Positions 47,830 to 57,497 of a stretch of 64,000 bases of DNA are shown here, piece by piece. The position numbers were made by a program, and so were the translations under genes. The stretch covers positions 3,157,962-3,221,961 of the forward strand of contig NZ_CP125669.1 of the NCBI RefSeq assembly GCF_030053775.1, read 5' to 3'. Positions within the stretch are counted from its first letter, which is position 1. Every line of letters begins with the position of its first letter. This DNA comes from Acinetobacter corruptisaponis. GTDB taxonomy: Bacteria; Pseudomonadota; Gammaproteobacteria; Pseudomonadales; Moraxellaceae. The notes under the pieces are model-generated. The model was given only the letters and a program-made list of their open reading frames with translations, was not told the DNA's origin and did no database searches.

Positions 47830-48063
47830 TTAGAAACTTTCTCGTTCTTGCGCAATCGGTTGGTCACGTTCCTGAAAACAATCTTCGGTCAGTTGTGATG
47901 GCGTATTCATCCATAATTCCCATCGTTTTCCAATAGGGGTTAAAATCCGTGTATCCCCAATACTAATCACTTCCACCTGTTTGATATGTTCAGGAAAAGC
48001 AACTGCTTTGGGCAAACGTACCGCTTGGTTGCGATTATTTTTAAAGATCGTTGCTTTTTCCAT
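47830..48063 (-). CDS. vapB: VapB/VagC-type antitoxin
   Basis: A 77-aa AbrB-like swapped-hairpin antitoxin. The NRNQAVRLPKAVAFPE motif is diagnostic of VagC/VapB proteins, and the acidic C-terminus would wrap the toxin. It should repress its own operon together with VapC. A 60-bp gap separates it from lolB, where its promoter may lie. Confidence 0.92.
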   Translation of the reverse strand: MEKATIFKNNRNQAVRLPKAVAFPEHIKQVEVISIGDTRILTPIGKRWELWMNTPSQLTEDCFQERDQPIAQERESF

Positions 48064-48123
48064 CGTGATACACCTATTTGGAAGTATATGTTTTTAGTAT
48101 ATCCCAAAATGTTGAATGAAACA

Positions 48124-48705
48124 CTATCTGTTCTGAATAACCATTGTAATACGGTTTTCTTTATCTTCTGCAAGTGCCTGCTTCAATAAAAGCTTGTTGG
48201 GCAAGGTCTGCGTATCGTTATAACTAAAATCAACTGTCCAGCCATCTTCAGTCAGTTGCTTTAAACGGTTGTTCTCATCTTTAATGATCTGCGCATTTGC
48301 TGTGGCTGGCTTGGCCTGAACCCAATAAGCCAGATGCATAATTGGTGCTTGCCAGCCTGTGGCTTTTTCCAGCAATTCTTCAGGTGATACCGCGGTAATT
48401 AAACCTGTCTTTGCGCTATTCAATGTCACTTCGCCAGGCTTACCCTGAATCTGGGTTTTACCCACTCCCAAAATGCCTGTGAGTTCAATATCGAACTGAT
48501 CCTGTTGCTGTAGCCATGTAAAGAATGCACTACCTGACTGCTGTGGGGTACGCACTCCAATTTTACCCTGTAAGCTAAAATTGTTTTCATCCTGTAGCTG
48601 TGGTGAGGCAATCACTTTATTCGGTTGACTTAAATGTTGACATCCAGTGAGAAACAACACACTACTGCTACACATGGCCAGACATATTTTTGCAAACAAA
48701 CGCAT
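48124..48705 (-). CDS. lolB: Outer-membrane lipoprotein localisation protein
   Basis: LolB accepts lipoproteins from LolA and inserts them in the outer membrane. The 193-aa protein has a lipoprotein signal peptide with lipobox LTGC near residue 22, then FSLQGKIGVRTP, SGSAFFTWLQQQDQFDIELTGILGVGKTQI and a C-terminal KLLLKQ segment matching the family. It lies four bases downstream of the TPR gene and is followed by vapBC. Confidence 0.9.
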   Translation of the reverse strand: MRLFAKICLAMCSSSVLFLTGCQHLSQPNKVIASPQLQDENNFSLQGKIGVRTPQQSGSAFFTWLQQQDQFDIELTGILGVGKTQIQGKPGEVTLNSAKTGLITAVSPEELLEKATGWQAPIMHLAYWVQAKPATANAQIIKDENNRLKQLTEDGWTVDFSYNDTQTLPNKLLLKQALAEDKENRITMVIQNR

Positions 48706-48709
48706 TGGG

Positions 48710-50428
48710 TTAACTCTTTTTTACGGTTACAGGTAAGATTAAGCCATCAAGTTGTTGTAATTGTGGGGCATTTGCATGTTTTTGTTTCAGTTGCTGTAAC
48801 ACATCGCTAAATTGGGCGAGTGAACCCTGCATATACAGCGCCTTGGCATAGCGAATCCCAATATTCACATTCTGGCTGATGCTATAGGCCTGTTGCAGCG
48901 CCTGAACTGCAGTATCAAAATCATTTTGTAAAAAGGCAATATAGCCAAGTGTATCCAGAATGGAGGCCTGTTCTGGTGCGTATTCCAGTGCCAGTTCAGC
49001 ATATTTGCGCGCTTCCTTTAAGCGGCGATTCTGCAATGCCAAAGTATAGGCATAGGCATTTAAATAGGTTGGACTATTTGGTTCGATTGCCAATAGCTGT
49101 TTGAGTGTCTTATCCAGCTTATCCCGATCTGTATATGGGTCGAGCAATAACACCTCAGCATAGATCAGCTCTGGGTCATCTGGAATGTTCTTGATCGCCT
49201 CATCCAGCAGGGTCAGAGCAGCCTTTTTATTGTCCATTTTCTTTAAAATGTCGGCCTGGGCCTGATAAAGAAAACTGGCGTGCTGAGGGTAGTTGACCCG
49301 TTCCTGAGTCAGGAAACGCAATGCATCATTCAGTTGTTCCTGTTTCTCAAAAATCGCAATCATGTTTCGGCGGGACACGATATACAGGCTGCCATCAACA
49401 AGGCGATAATAGGCCTTTGCTGTTTCATAATGCTGTTTGCGCTGTGCATTAATCGCCAGATAATAATAGGCTTCATTCTGGTATTTTGCCGAAGAACGTA
49501 AATCAACCAGATATTGTTCCGCTTTCTCATATTGCTTGAGGTCAATACTGGTTAAGCCCGCAATAAACAGAGCCTCCTCAGCCTGAGGATGGTCTTTAAT
49601 AATATTTTCAAGCTTGTCTAAAGCTTCCTGTTGCTGATTGATTTGGATGTAGTAACGTGCTTCCGCCAAGCGGACATCAAGGTTATTCTTATTTTTACGG
49701 CTGGCCTGGGCAAACCATTTTTGTGTGGCGGCATCATCACGTAAAGCCATGAGTAAGTTGGCTTTCATCAGGATAAAGCTGGTGGATTTTGAACGTTTGC
49801 GTAAGGCACGGTTAATATTGCCCAGTGCCTGCTCATATAAGCCATCCTGTGCCTCTAATCCCGCGATTAACGCTAAAATAGAGGGGTTGTCCTTTTCCTT
49901 GCTTGCGCGTAAGGCATTGAGCAGGACTTCGCGATCTTGCGCCTGTTCAGGTGCAATACCTGCGAGAATTTGTTCCAAATCGGCGGTTGGGTCAATATTT
50001 AAAATCTTGTCCAGTGTCTTGGCCGCAAGTTCATATTCATGTGTTTTCAGGGCAATATGCGATAAATAGAACAAAGCAGGCACATCTTTAGGTTCCTGCT
50101 CAACCCAGTGGGTGGCAATGTCCAGGGCTGCCTGTAGATCGTTGTATTCCAGAGCAACATCTAAGGCACGTTGCTTAATGATGGTGGAATTGCTGCGAAT
50201 GGCAAGTACGGTATAGTTGTGCAGGGCTGTTGTAATATCGTCATAGGCAAGGGAAAATTCGGCGACCATGCTCTGTTGTAGGGCATGTTCGAAGCTCTGG
50301 TCAGCATACATATCGTGTATTGCTTGTGCGGAGACATAAGCGCTCATACTACCTAACAACAAGATTGTGGTAGAATACCGTCTAATCGTCTTGCCGTTAA
50401 AATAGGTACGGCGATGTAGCTGACGCAA
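48710..50428 (-). CDS. Exported tetratricopeptide-repeat protein (572 aa)
   Basis: After a signal peptide (TTILLLGSMSAYVSAQA) the protein is a series of at least ten TPR-like helical pairs, for example DVPALFYLSHIALKTHEYELAAKTLDKILNIDP and ASILDTLGYIAFLQNDFDTAVQALQQAYSI. Such proteins act as scaffolds. A homologous TPR gene sits between hemA and lolB in Pseudomonas and Acinetobacter relatives. The gene is divergent from hemA, with 79 bp between them. Confidence 0.82.
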   Translation of the reverse strand: MRQLHRRTYFNGKTIRRYSTTILLLGSMSAYVSAQAIHDMYADQSFEHALQQSMVAEFSLAYDDITTALHNYTVLAIRSNSTIIKQRALDVALEYNDLQAALDIATHWVEQEPKDVPALFYLSHIALKTHEYELAAKTLDKILNIDPTADLEQILAGIAPEQAQDREVLLNALRASKEKDNPSILALIAGLEAQDGLYEQALGNINRALRKRSKSTSFILMKANLLMALRDDAATQKWFAQASRKNKNNLDVRLAEARYYIQINQQQEALDKLENIIKDHPQAEEALFIAGLTSIDLKQYEKAEQYLVDLRSSAKYQNEAYYYLAINAQRKQHYETAKAYYRLVDGSLYIVSRRNMIAIFEKQEQLNDALRFLTQERVNYPQHASFLYQAQADILKKMDNKKAALTLLDEAIKNIPDDPELIYAEVLLLDPYTDRDKLDKTLKQLLAIEPNSPTYLNAYAYTLALQNRRLKEARKYAELALEYAPEQASILDTLGYIAFLQNDFDTAVQALQQAYSISQNVNIGIRYAKALYMQGSLAQFSDVLQQLKQKHANAPQLQQLDGLILPVTVKKS

Positions 50429-50507
50429 TTTTTATTGATCCAAAGTAATGCTTTTTATGACACCGATGTTGCACAATAACATAAATTTAGCGAAATGATG
50501 ATCTGAT

Positions 50508-51791
50508 ATGTCTTTCTTTGCATTGGGTGTCAACCATCAGACAGCTTCTGTTGAGCTTCGTGAACAAATTGCTTTCAATGCAGAGCGATTAGCCCAGCTA
50601 TTGCTTAAACAACGCCAGCATTCTTCGCTAAAAGACATGGTGGTGGTCTCCACATGCAACCGAACCGAAGTCTATGCCATGACGGAGGATGCGGATAGCG
50701 TCCTGAATTGGCTGGCCCAGGTGAATAATATTGATGTAAAACAGTTAATTCATCATGTTTATCGTTACGAGAATGCTCAGGCGGTTACACATCTCATGCG
50801 TGTTGCCAGTGGTCTGGATTCACTGATGTTGGGTGAACCACAGATTTTGGGGCAGGTTAAAAGTGCGTTGGCATTGTCCAAAGATGCGGAAACGGTATCG
50901 CCTGAGCTGAATAGTGTTTTTGAATATGCCTTTTATGCGGCAAAGCGGGTTCGCTCGGAAACTTCTGTAGGTAGTCATGCAGTTTCCATGGGCTATGCCG
51001 TGGCCCAGTTGGCCTCACAAGTGTTTAGTCATCCAGAAAAGCTCACCGTTATGGTGGTTGCGGCAGGGGAAATGAATAGTCTGGTTGCCAAGCATTTAGC
51101 TGAAATGGGGGTGGCCAAGATTATCATTTGTAACCGTAGTCGTGAACGCGCTGATTTGCTCGCGCAGGATATTGCACATCAGGTAGACGTTGAAATTATA
51201 TCTTTTACAGAACTTGTACAGAATTTGCATCGAGCCGATGTGGTTTCAAGTTGTACAGGCAGTTTGCATCAGGTGATTGGTTATTCAGATGTTAAGGTGG
51301 CGTTAAAAAAACGCCGTTATCAACAGATGCTCATGGTTGATTTGGCCGTTCCGCGTGATATTGATCCAAAGGTTGAATCACTAGACAACGTTTATTTATA
51401 TGGCGTTGATGATCTGCAAAGCGTGATTGATGAGAATCTGGCACAACGCCGTCAAGCGGCGGTAGAAGCTGAGGTTATGGTCAATCAGTTGGCAACCCAA
51501 TTGATGACCCAGCAAAAGGTCAAGGAAGCGAGTGGCACCATTCAAGCCTATCGCCAGCACAGTGAGGAAGTCAGCCAAAAAGAATTGGTGCATGCCTTGG
51601 AGTCGTTACAGCATGGGCATGAAGCAGAGCAGGTATTACAGGAATTTGCGCATCGCTTAACACAAAAGCTCATGCATCCAACCTCTATCTTATTAAGAGA
51701 GGCTGCCAAGGCTGAAAATCCTGATTATTTTGAGTGGTTACAGCAGCATCTACAGGATGTTTTTGAACATGAGCGTAAGCCGAGACAATAA
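50508..51791 (+). CDS. hemA: Glutamyl-tRNA reductase
   Basis: HemA reduces glutamyl-tRNA to glutamate-1-semialdehyde, the first step of haem synthesis. The 427-aa protein has [14 protein letters not shown], the catalytic cysteine in [22 protein letters not shown] and [15 protein letters not shown] for NADPH. Divergent from the TPR-lolB unit, matching E. coli and Pseudomonas order. Confidence 0.96.
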   Translation: MSFFALGVNHQTASVELREQIAFNAERLAQLLLKQRQHSSLKDMVVVSTCNRTEVYAMTEDADSVLNWLAQVNNIDVKQLIHHVYRYENAQAVTHLMRVASGLDSLMLGEPQILGQVKSALALSKDAETVSPELNSVFEYAFYAAKRVRSETSVGSHAVSMGYAVAQLASQVFSHPEKLTVMVVAAGEMNSLVAKHLAEMGVAKIIICNRSRERADLLAQDIAHQVDVEIISFTELVQNLHRADVVSSCTGSLHQVIGYSDVKVALKKRRYQQMLMVDLAVPRDIDPKVESLDNVYLYGVDDLQSVIDENLAQRRQAAVEAEVMVNQLATQLMTQQKVKEASGTIQAYRQHSEEVSQKELVHALESLQHGHEAEQVLQEFAHRLTQKLMHPTSILLREAAKAENPDYFEWLQQHLQDVFEHERKPRQ

Positions 51792-51796
51792 ATATT

Positions 51797-52405
51797 CTAT
51801 TCTTGTTCAGTGGTTGTTTGTTTAGCTTGTTTTTCTAGCCATTCCAATACATCAGTATTTTTAACCCGATCATAAATATCTGCCACCTTGATGGTTAAAT
51901 CAATTGAATCCAGTTTAATGATATCACCAAGGAAATAGTGCTCAGCTTTCCAATTGGTACGGCGACGCAGTACTTCAACTTCAGCAGTATCTTGTTCAAC
52001 CAGTAGATATTCCTGTAGGCTTGGAATTTGGATATAGGTGTTAAATTTAACTGTTTTATCAATTTGTTTGGTGGATTTGGATAATACTTCTACGATGATT
52101 GTCGGGCTATCAGTAAAATATTGATCATCCGCAAGATCAGTACAATCAACCAAGACATCGGGATAGAAATATTTACTACCGATTTTGGCTTTCATATCCG
52201 CAGAGTAAGGTTGGCAGGGCTTACCTTTTAGGTGATTTCTAAATTCACCATATATGTTGCCTGCAATACGGTTATGTGCTGCACTTGCCCCTGACATGGC
52301 ATAGATCATACCATCGATATATTCATGTTTAATGTCGCTATGAAGTTCACCCTCTAAATATTCCTGTTCAGAAATAAGAGGTTGATGAGCTCGGTTAGAC
52401 ATCAT
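51797..52405 (-). CDS. Uma2-family endonuclease (DUF820)
   Basis: A 202-aa member of the Uma2 family, a PD-(D/E)XK-like fold of unclear role often found in multiple copies. ISEQEYLEGELHSDIKHEYIDGMIYAMSGA is the family opening, and the PDVLVDC ... IIVEVLSKST motif contains the predicted Asp and Glu metal ligands. I use the ATG at 52405, preceded by AGG and followed by a second ATG; a longer frame to 52471 adds an atypical 22 residues. Single gene between hemA and dnaG. Confidence 0.88.
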   Translation of the reverse strand: MMSNRAHQPLISEQEYLEGELHSDIKHEYIDGMIYAMSGASAAHNRIAGNIYGEFRNHLKGKPCQPYSADMKAKIGSKYFYPDVLVDCTDLADDQYFTDSPTIIVEVLSKSTKQIDKTVKFNTYIQIPSLQEYLLVEQDTAEVEVLRRRTNWKAEHYFLGDIIKLDSIDLTIKVADIYDRVKNTDVLEWLEKQAKQTTTEQE

Positions 52406-52482
52406 ACACCTGTATTGATAGGGCTGGTTTGCATTCAGTGTAACAGAGATTTGATAAAAGGAAACGATCATTACGCAATGGA

Positions 52483-54363
52483 TTAAGACAACAACCTCAA
52501 ACTAATCTGTTTGGTCAATTCATTCAGTTGTTGACGTAAATTACGCGATTCAATTAAAGAAATTGGCGATTTTAGTTTTAAGCGCAAATACTTCTCTTGT
52601 AGCCCCAGCGCATATTCTTTCGCAAGTTTATCTGCAATTTCAGGTGCCTGTGTAAGTGTCTGAATATTGGTACGCTGCATAATATCCGCAATTTCATGAC
52701 TATAGCTACTACAAGCACCAAGCACGTAATAAGTTGCCAATTCCTGATCATCAGGTAAATCATCAAACACAATATTTAATGAAGCTAAGATCTTGGCTAA
52801 TAGTTCAGTTTGGTCGATGACTGCTCGTAATTCTTCAAAATGAATATATAAAAATGGGTGGTGCATCAAGATCGCAATTGCAAAATCCTCATCCTTGGTG
52901 TGAATGTTAAAAGACAGGGATGCATCATGGCTGATTTGAGGCGTAAAGCGTTTACCCAAGCCAAGTTTTTCACGGAAAGACTGGGTCAGCAAATAACGAA
53001 ATGAGCCATGTTTAGGTAATAGTTCGGTTAGTTCACGCAGTTCACCCATGACCAGACTTTTACCCTCGGGAGAACTAACATCATGTTGTCCTGTTAAATG
53101 CGCAAACACAAAGTCTGACAATAAAGGAGCCTGTTGCAGTAGCTTTTGAAAGTTTTCTAAACCCTCTCGACGGATGAGTGAGTCTGGGTCATGTTCATTT
53201 GGCAATACAAAGAATTTTAACTCACGGCCATCGTTAAGCAGGGGCAGGGCAATTTCCAAAGTACGGCGTGCCGCTTTTTGCCCTGCGGCATCACCATCAA
53301 ATGCAATGGTGATTCGTGAGTTTTGTTTAAACAGGGTGGTTAAATGATCTGCATTACTGGCTGTTCCCAGGGTTGCCACTGCACCAGAGATGCCATATTG
53401 CTGTAGCGCAATGACATCCATATAACCTTCCACCATCAGCCAGTCATTGGCTTTGAGTTTTCGCCCTTCATATAAACCATAAAGGAGCTGGTTTTTATGG
53501 AACACTTCCGAGTCAGGTGAGTTGATATATTTGGGCTTGATTTCATCGTTTAAGGCGCGACCACCAAAACCCACCACACGACCTTTATGGTCACGGATTG
53601 GGAAAATCACGCGGTCACGCAGTAAATCAAAATCCCGACCACTGTCACTTGAACGAATCAAGCCAAGTTGTTTTAGCCCCTCAATATCTTGGGGAAAAGC
53701 TTTTTCCAGATGCTGCCAATCTTCTGGTGCATAACCCAAGCGCCAAAACTGAATGGTTTGGGCAGATAATCCCCGTTGCCTGAAATAATTCTGTGCTTTC
53801 TGGCTGTTGGGAAGTTGGCGTTCGTAAAATAGTGCAATATTTTCCAAAAGATCATAGAGATTGCCTTCCTGTACCTGTTCATCCATCGTAAATGATGGGT
53901 CAAACTGTGCAAAAGGGTCATCCATATAACGATCCATATCAACAAAATGATCGTCGATCGATTCAGGGATGGCTGGTGAGGTTGGACTATTATTCTGTGC
54001 TGGTGCAGGTTGTGGTGCAGCAACCTGTTGCGGACTACGTTTATAGGACAATTTTTTATTGTCCTGATTATCTTTGGGGAGGTCGATGCCTGTCTTGTTG
54101 GACAGTTCTTTCATCACATCAACAAAGTTACGTCCATCAATATCCATCAGGAAACGAATGGCATTGCCATTGGCCTGACAGCCGAAGCAATGATAATACT
54201 GCTTGTCTCGGTAGACATGGAAAGAAGGTGATTTTTCCTGATGGAAAGGACAGCAGCCTGAATAAGTACGCCCAGTCTTTTTTAACTTCACACGTTGACC
54301 AATCAAATCGACAATGTCGGTTCGATCCAGAATTTGATCAATCGTATGCTGTGGAATTGCCAT
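52483..54363 (-). CDS. dnaG: DNA primase
   Basis: DnaG makes RNA primers for replication. The 626-aa protein has an N-terminal CHC2 zinc-binding domain (CPFHQEKSPSF ... HCFGCQANG), the RNA polymerase domain starting QRGLSAQTIQFWRLGYAP, the TOPRIM core VEGYMDVIALQQYG and AFDGDAAGQKAARR, and a C-terminal DnaB-binding domain. Between zinc and polymerase domains there is a Pro/Gln/Asp-rich insertion of about 60 residues (~105-165), longer than in E. coli. The usual rpsU and rpoD neighbours are absent. Confidence 0.96.
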   Translation of the reverse strand: MAIPQHTIDQILDRTDIVDLIGQRVKLKKTGRTYSGCCPFHQEKSPSFHVYRDKQYYHCFGCQANGNAIRFLMDIDGRNFVDVMKELSNKTGIDLPKDNQDNKKLSYKRSPQQVAAPQPAPAQNNSPTSPAIPESIDDHFVDMDRYMDDPFAQFDPSFTMDEQVQEGNLYDLLENIALFYERQLPNSQKAQNYFRQRGLSAQTIQFWRLGYAPEDWQHLEKAFPQDIEGLKQLGLIRSSDSGRDFDLLRDRVIFPIRDHKGRVVGFGGRALNDEIKPKYINSPDSEVFHKNQLLYGLYEGRKLKANDWLMVEGYMDVIALQQYGISGAVATLGTASNADHLTTLFKQNSRITIAFDGDAAGQKAARRTLEIALPLLNDGRELKFFVLPNEHDPDSLIRREGLENFQKLLQQAPLLSDFVFAHLTGQHDVSSPEGKSLVMGELRELTELLPKHGSFRYLLTQSFREKLGLGKRFTPQISHDASLSFNIHTKDEDFAIAILMHHPFLYIHFEELRAVIDQTELLAKILASLNIVFDDLPDDQELATYYVLGACSSYSHEIADIMQRTNIQTLTQAPEIADKLAKEYALGLQEKYLRLKLKSPISLIESRNLRQQLNELTKQISLRLLS

Positions 54364-54425
54364 AAGGTTTAACCATTTAAAACTGGGAGTGGGACATCTT
54401 TATCTGTCAGAATCATTGTTGCATA

Positions 54426-54465
54426 AAATGAAAAACAGGCAAGAGTTGGCTTGCCTGTTTTGTGC
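54426..54465 (-). terminator. Terminator between bamD and dnaG
   Basis: AAACAGGCAAG/CTTGCCTGTTT stem (54433-54460), with a T-rich tract on the minus strand. dnaG therefore probably has its own promoter. Confidence 0.82.
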
Positions 54466-54481
54466 ATCAGATGACTGCAAA

Positions 54482-55534
54482 TTAATTTGCGGCATCTTCC
54501 TCGCTTGGATTGTTGTCAATAACAGCAGGGGCAGGATTGCTTGCAGGTGCAGGGACTGCCGATTCAACGGGTACTGATGTTTCAGGCTTATCCAGTAAAC
54601 CAAAACTCAAACGGTTGGTGAGACTGCGTTTTTCAGTCTCAGTATTGGCATCTATATTTTTGCTATCCACATTTTTGGATTGACGACCTAATAAGCCCAA
54701 AGTTGCACGGTTGACCCAGCTGCCATCTTTACGTGCCGCACGTAAATTGACCTCACCATTTGATTTTACAAGGTTTGGATAGTTGAGCTTAAGGATGTCA
54801 ACATATTGTTGGGAGGTCGCTGTATCACCAAGCTTTTGGTAACTATAGGCTAGGGTTGCCAAAGCTTCAGGTGTCTGTGGAGTTTGTGGATAATGCTCAA
54901 CCACCCACTGTGCACGCTCAGCAGCAGCCAGCCAGGCTTTGCGCTGAATGTTGAAACGCGCCGCGTTCATCTCACTCTCAGCCAGTTCCTGACCAATATA
55001 TTTCATGCGTTGCGCCGCATCGACAGAATATTGGCTACTTGGGAAACGGCGGATCAAATCCACAAAGTTTTGATAGGCAACTTTGATGTAGCTGACATCA
55101 CGGTGTGACTGTTGTAGTGAGGTATAACGAATCAGGCTATCGTAGTTCATTTCCATGTTGGCGACACCACGAACATAATAGGCATAATCAACATTTGGAT
55201 GTTGCGGATTTAAACGAATGAAACGTTCCGCCAGTGCAATCGTGCCCTCATAATCTTTTTGTTTGAATTTGGCATAAAGAAGTTCAAGCTGTGCCTGCTG
55301 TGTATATTGTCCAGTTGGATAATAGGTATCCAGGGCTTCAAGCGACTTTACCGCATCGGTATATTGATTGCGCTCAAGTGACTTTTGTGCTTTTTCAAAA
55401 TAAACCTGTTCACTGGATTGTGGTCCTTTATCAACCACATCCTTCTTGCTTGGATTGCTGCTACAGCCCACAAATGCAGACGCTACGCCTAAAGATAGTG
55501 CCAGTATCGTAATTTTATAATGGGGTAGCGACAT
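54482..55534 (-). CDS. bamD: Outer-membrane protein assembly factor BamD
   Basis: BamD is the essential lipoprotein of the BAM complex that inserts beta-barrel proteins. The 350-aa protein has a lipobox near residue 24 (FVGCSS) and five TPR units starting EQVYFEKAQKSLERNQYTDAVKSLEALDTYYP. It is about 100 residues longer than E. coli BamD because of a polar C-terminal extension ending in a Pro/Ala-rich tail. Divergent from rluD, as in E. coli. Confidence 0.93.
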   Translation of the reverse strand: MSLPHYKITILALSLGVASAFVGCSSNPSKKDVVDKGPQSSEQVYFEKAQKSLERNQYTDAVKSLEALDTYYPTGQYTQQAQLELLYAKFKQKDYEGTIALAERFIRLNPQHPNVDYAYYVRGVANMEMNYDSLIRYTSLQQSHRDVSYIKVAYQNFVDLIRRFPSSQYSVDAAQRMKYIGQELAESEMNAARFNIQRKAWLAAAERAQWVVEHYPQTPQTPEALATLAYSYQKLGDTATSQQYVDILKLNYPNLVKSNGEVNLRAARKDGSWVNRATLGLLGRQSKNVDSKNIDANTETEKRSLTNRLSFGLLDKPETSVPVESAVPAPASNPAPAVIDNNPSEEDAAN

Positions 55535-55604
55535 AAAAATTCCTCTGTTTTTGGGACAATAAGCTACAATGGTGCTATTAAACCATTTTTGTACCGATCA
55601 TCAA

Positions 55605-56654
55605 ATGACTTCAGCACAATCTTCCAATTCAAACTTCTCTGAAACAGATTTCTTACTCGAAGATTCTGTCGATGCAGATAATCATAATTCTGATTCAACT
55701 GCAACACGTTTATCGTTGCAAATTCAACTTGATGAAACGTATTTAGGCCAACGTATTGATCAGGTTGCAGCGATGGTCTGGAGCGAGTTTTCCCGTGAAA
55801 AACTCAAGCAATGGATGAAAGATGGTCATCTGTTGGTAAATGGTAACATCGTAAAGCCGAAGTACCGTTGTGAGGGCAATGAACTGCTTACCCTTGACGT
55901 TGAGCTTGAGACACAAACCTCAAGTCAGCCTGAAAATATTCCACTCAATATTGTCTACGAAGATGACGATATTATCGTAATTAACAAAGAAGTAGGTATG
56001 GTGGTTCATCCAGGTGCAGGCAACCCAACAGGCACTTTAGTCAATGCCTTGCTGTACCATGCACCGAAACTGGCGGAACTGTCCCGCGCTGGCTTGGTGC
56101 ATCGTATTGATAAAGATACAAGTGGTTTGCTTGTGGTTGCCAAAAACCTTGAAGCCCAGTTTTCATTGAGTAAACAACTGGCAAAGAAAACCGTTTACCG
56201 TGTTTATGATCTGGTGGCATATGGCAATATTATTGCGGGTGGCACCATTGATGAACCAATCAAGCGTCATCCTGTAGACCGTGTCAAAATGGCGATCTTG
56301 CCAGGTGGGCGTGATGCTGTAACACATTATAATGTCAAAGAACGCTTCCGTGACTTCACCCGTATTCAGGCACAACTGGAAACAGGGCGTACCCATCAGA
56401 TTCGTGTGCACTTTAGTTACCTCGGACATGGCTTAGTCGGTGATCCTGTGTATGTCAATCGTGTGCGTTTTCCAGCGGGGGCATCGGAAGCGTTGATAGA
56501 CATGCTGCGTAGCTTTAAACGTCAGGCATTGCACGCAGCCAAACTTGGTCTGGTCCACCCACGTACAGGTGAGGAGATGATGTTTGAAGCACCGTGGCCA
56601 GAGGACTTTAGCCAATTGGTGGAAGTGCTTCGCCGTGAAAATGAAGCGTATTAA
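55605..56654 (+). CDS. rluD: 23S rRNA pseudouridine synthase D
   Basis: RluD makes pseudouridines 1911, 1915 and 1917 in helix 69 of 23S rRNA. An S4 domain is followed by the catalytic motif GLVHRIDKDTSGLLVVAKN with the active aspartate, and by GRTHQIRVHFSYLGHGLVGDPVY. I start at the ATG at 55605 (349 aa); a second ATG at 55569 is possible and neither has a strong ribosome site. The N-terminus carries a ~30-residue polar extension. Followed by pgeF after 20 bp. Confidence 0.94.
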   Translation: MTSAQSSNSNFSETDFLLEDSVDADNHNSDSTATRLSLQIQLDETYLGQRIDQVAAMVWSEFSREKLKQWMKDGHLLVNGNIVKPKYRCEGNELLTLDVELETQTSSQPENIPLNIVYEDDDIIVINKEVGMVVHPGAGNPTGTLVNALLYHAPKLAELSRAGLVHRIDKDTSGLLVVAKNLEAQFSLSKQLAKKTVYRVYDLVAYGNIIAGGTIDEPIKRHPVDRVKMAILPGGRDAVTHYNVKERFRDFTRIQAQLETGRTHQIRVHFSYLGHGLVGDPVYVNRVRFPAGASEALIDMLRSFKRQALHAAKLGLVHPRTGEEMMFEAPWPEDFSQLVEVLRRENEAY

Positions 56655-56674
56655 GCAATTTTTAGGGAATAAAC

Positions 56675-57415
56675 ATGGAATTTGTACAGGGTTTGCCTAA
56701 AGGTGTGTATGTAGGGCAAACACGTATTGAACATCCTCAAACCATTGCAACGTCGAACGAAAAACTCTCTGGTTTTAATCTGGCTCTGCATGTCAATGAT
56801 GATGCTCAACGGGTTCAGCAGCACCGTATGATCTTGCTAAATGAATTATCTGCATATGGTGTTGATAAAATCACCTGGATGACGCAAACCCACAGCACCA
56901 TTTGCCATACCATCAATGAACAAATTCCATTTATTCCCCTTGAGGGCGATGGTTTAGTTACGCAACGCGTAGGTCATGCCTTGATGATGATGACTGCAGA
57001 TTGTCTTCCTGTGGTCTTGGGCAATGCGGAGGGAACCGAAGTTGCCAATCTTCATGCGGGTTGGCGTGGTTTGGCGAGTGGCATTATTGAAAATACGATT
57101 GCTGAAATGAAGTCTCAACCCACTTGGGCATGGCTGGGTGCAGCTATTAGCCAGCCTTGTTTTGAAGTGGGGGCGGAAGTAAAAGCGGCTTTCTGCGAAA
57201 AATATACTGAACTGGAAAGCGCTTTTATTACTGGTCAGGTTGAGGGTAAATATCAGGCAGATCTCTATGCCATTGCACGCTTTATTTTAAATCGTTTAGG
57301 TGTAGAAACCGTGCTTGGTGGTGATCAGTGTTCTTATTTACAGTCACAAGATTATTTTTCCTATCGCCGTAATGCAAAAACTGGACGGATGGCAACATTT
57401 GTATTTATGCAATAA
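56675..57415 (+). CDS. pgeF: Peptidoglycan editing factor / laccase-domain protein
   Basis: The 246-aa protein is the YfiH family, known as a multicopper-type oxidase fold and as PgeF, which removes aberrant peptidoglycan precursors. Metal ligands are visible in MTQTHSTICH, TADCLPVVL and NLHAGWRGLASG. It is in an operon with rluD, as in E. coli. Confidence 0.92.
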   Translation: MEFVQGLPKGVYVGQTRIEHPQTIATSNEKLSGFNLALHVNDDAQRVQQHRMILLNELSAYGVDKITWMTQTHSTICHTINEQIPFIPLEGDGLVTQRVGHALMMMTADCLPVVLGNAEGTEVANLHAGWRGLASGIIENTIAEMKSQPTWAWLGAAISQPCFEVGAEVKAAFCEKYTELESAFITGQVEGKYQADLYAIARFILNRLGVETVLGGDQCSYLQSQDYFSYRRNAKTGRMATFVFMQ

Positions 57416-57497
57416 ATTGCATCCTTGCATGGTCGATTCGCCTTGTTTGGTTTAAAAATGTTAAACTTGATCTAATTCATTGGTTTTTAAATTTTCC

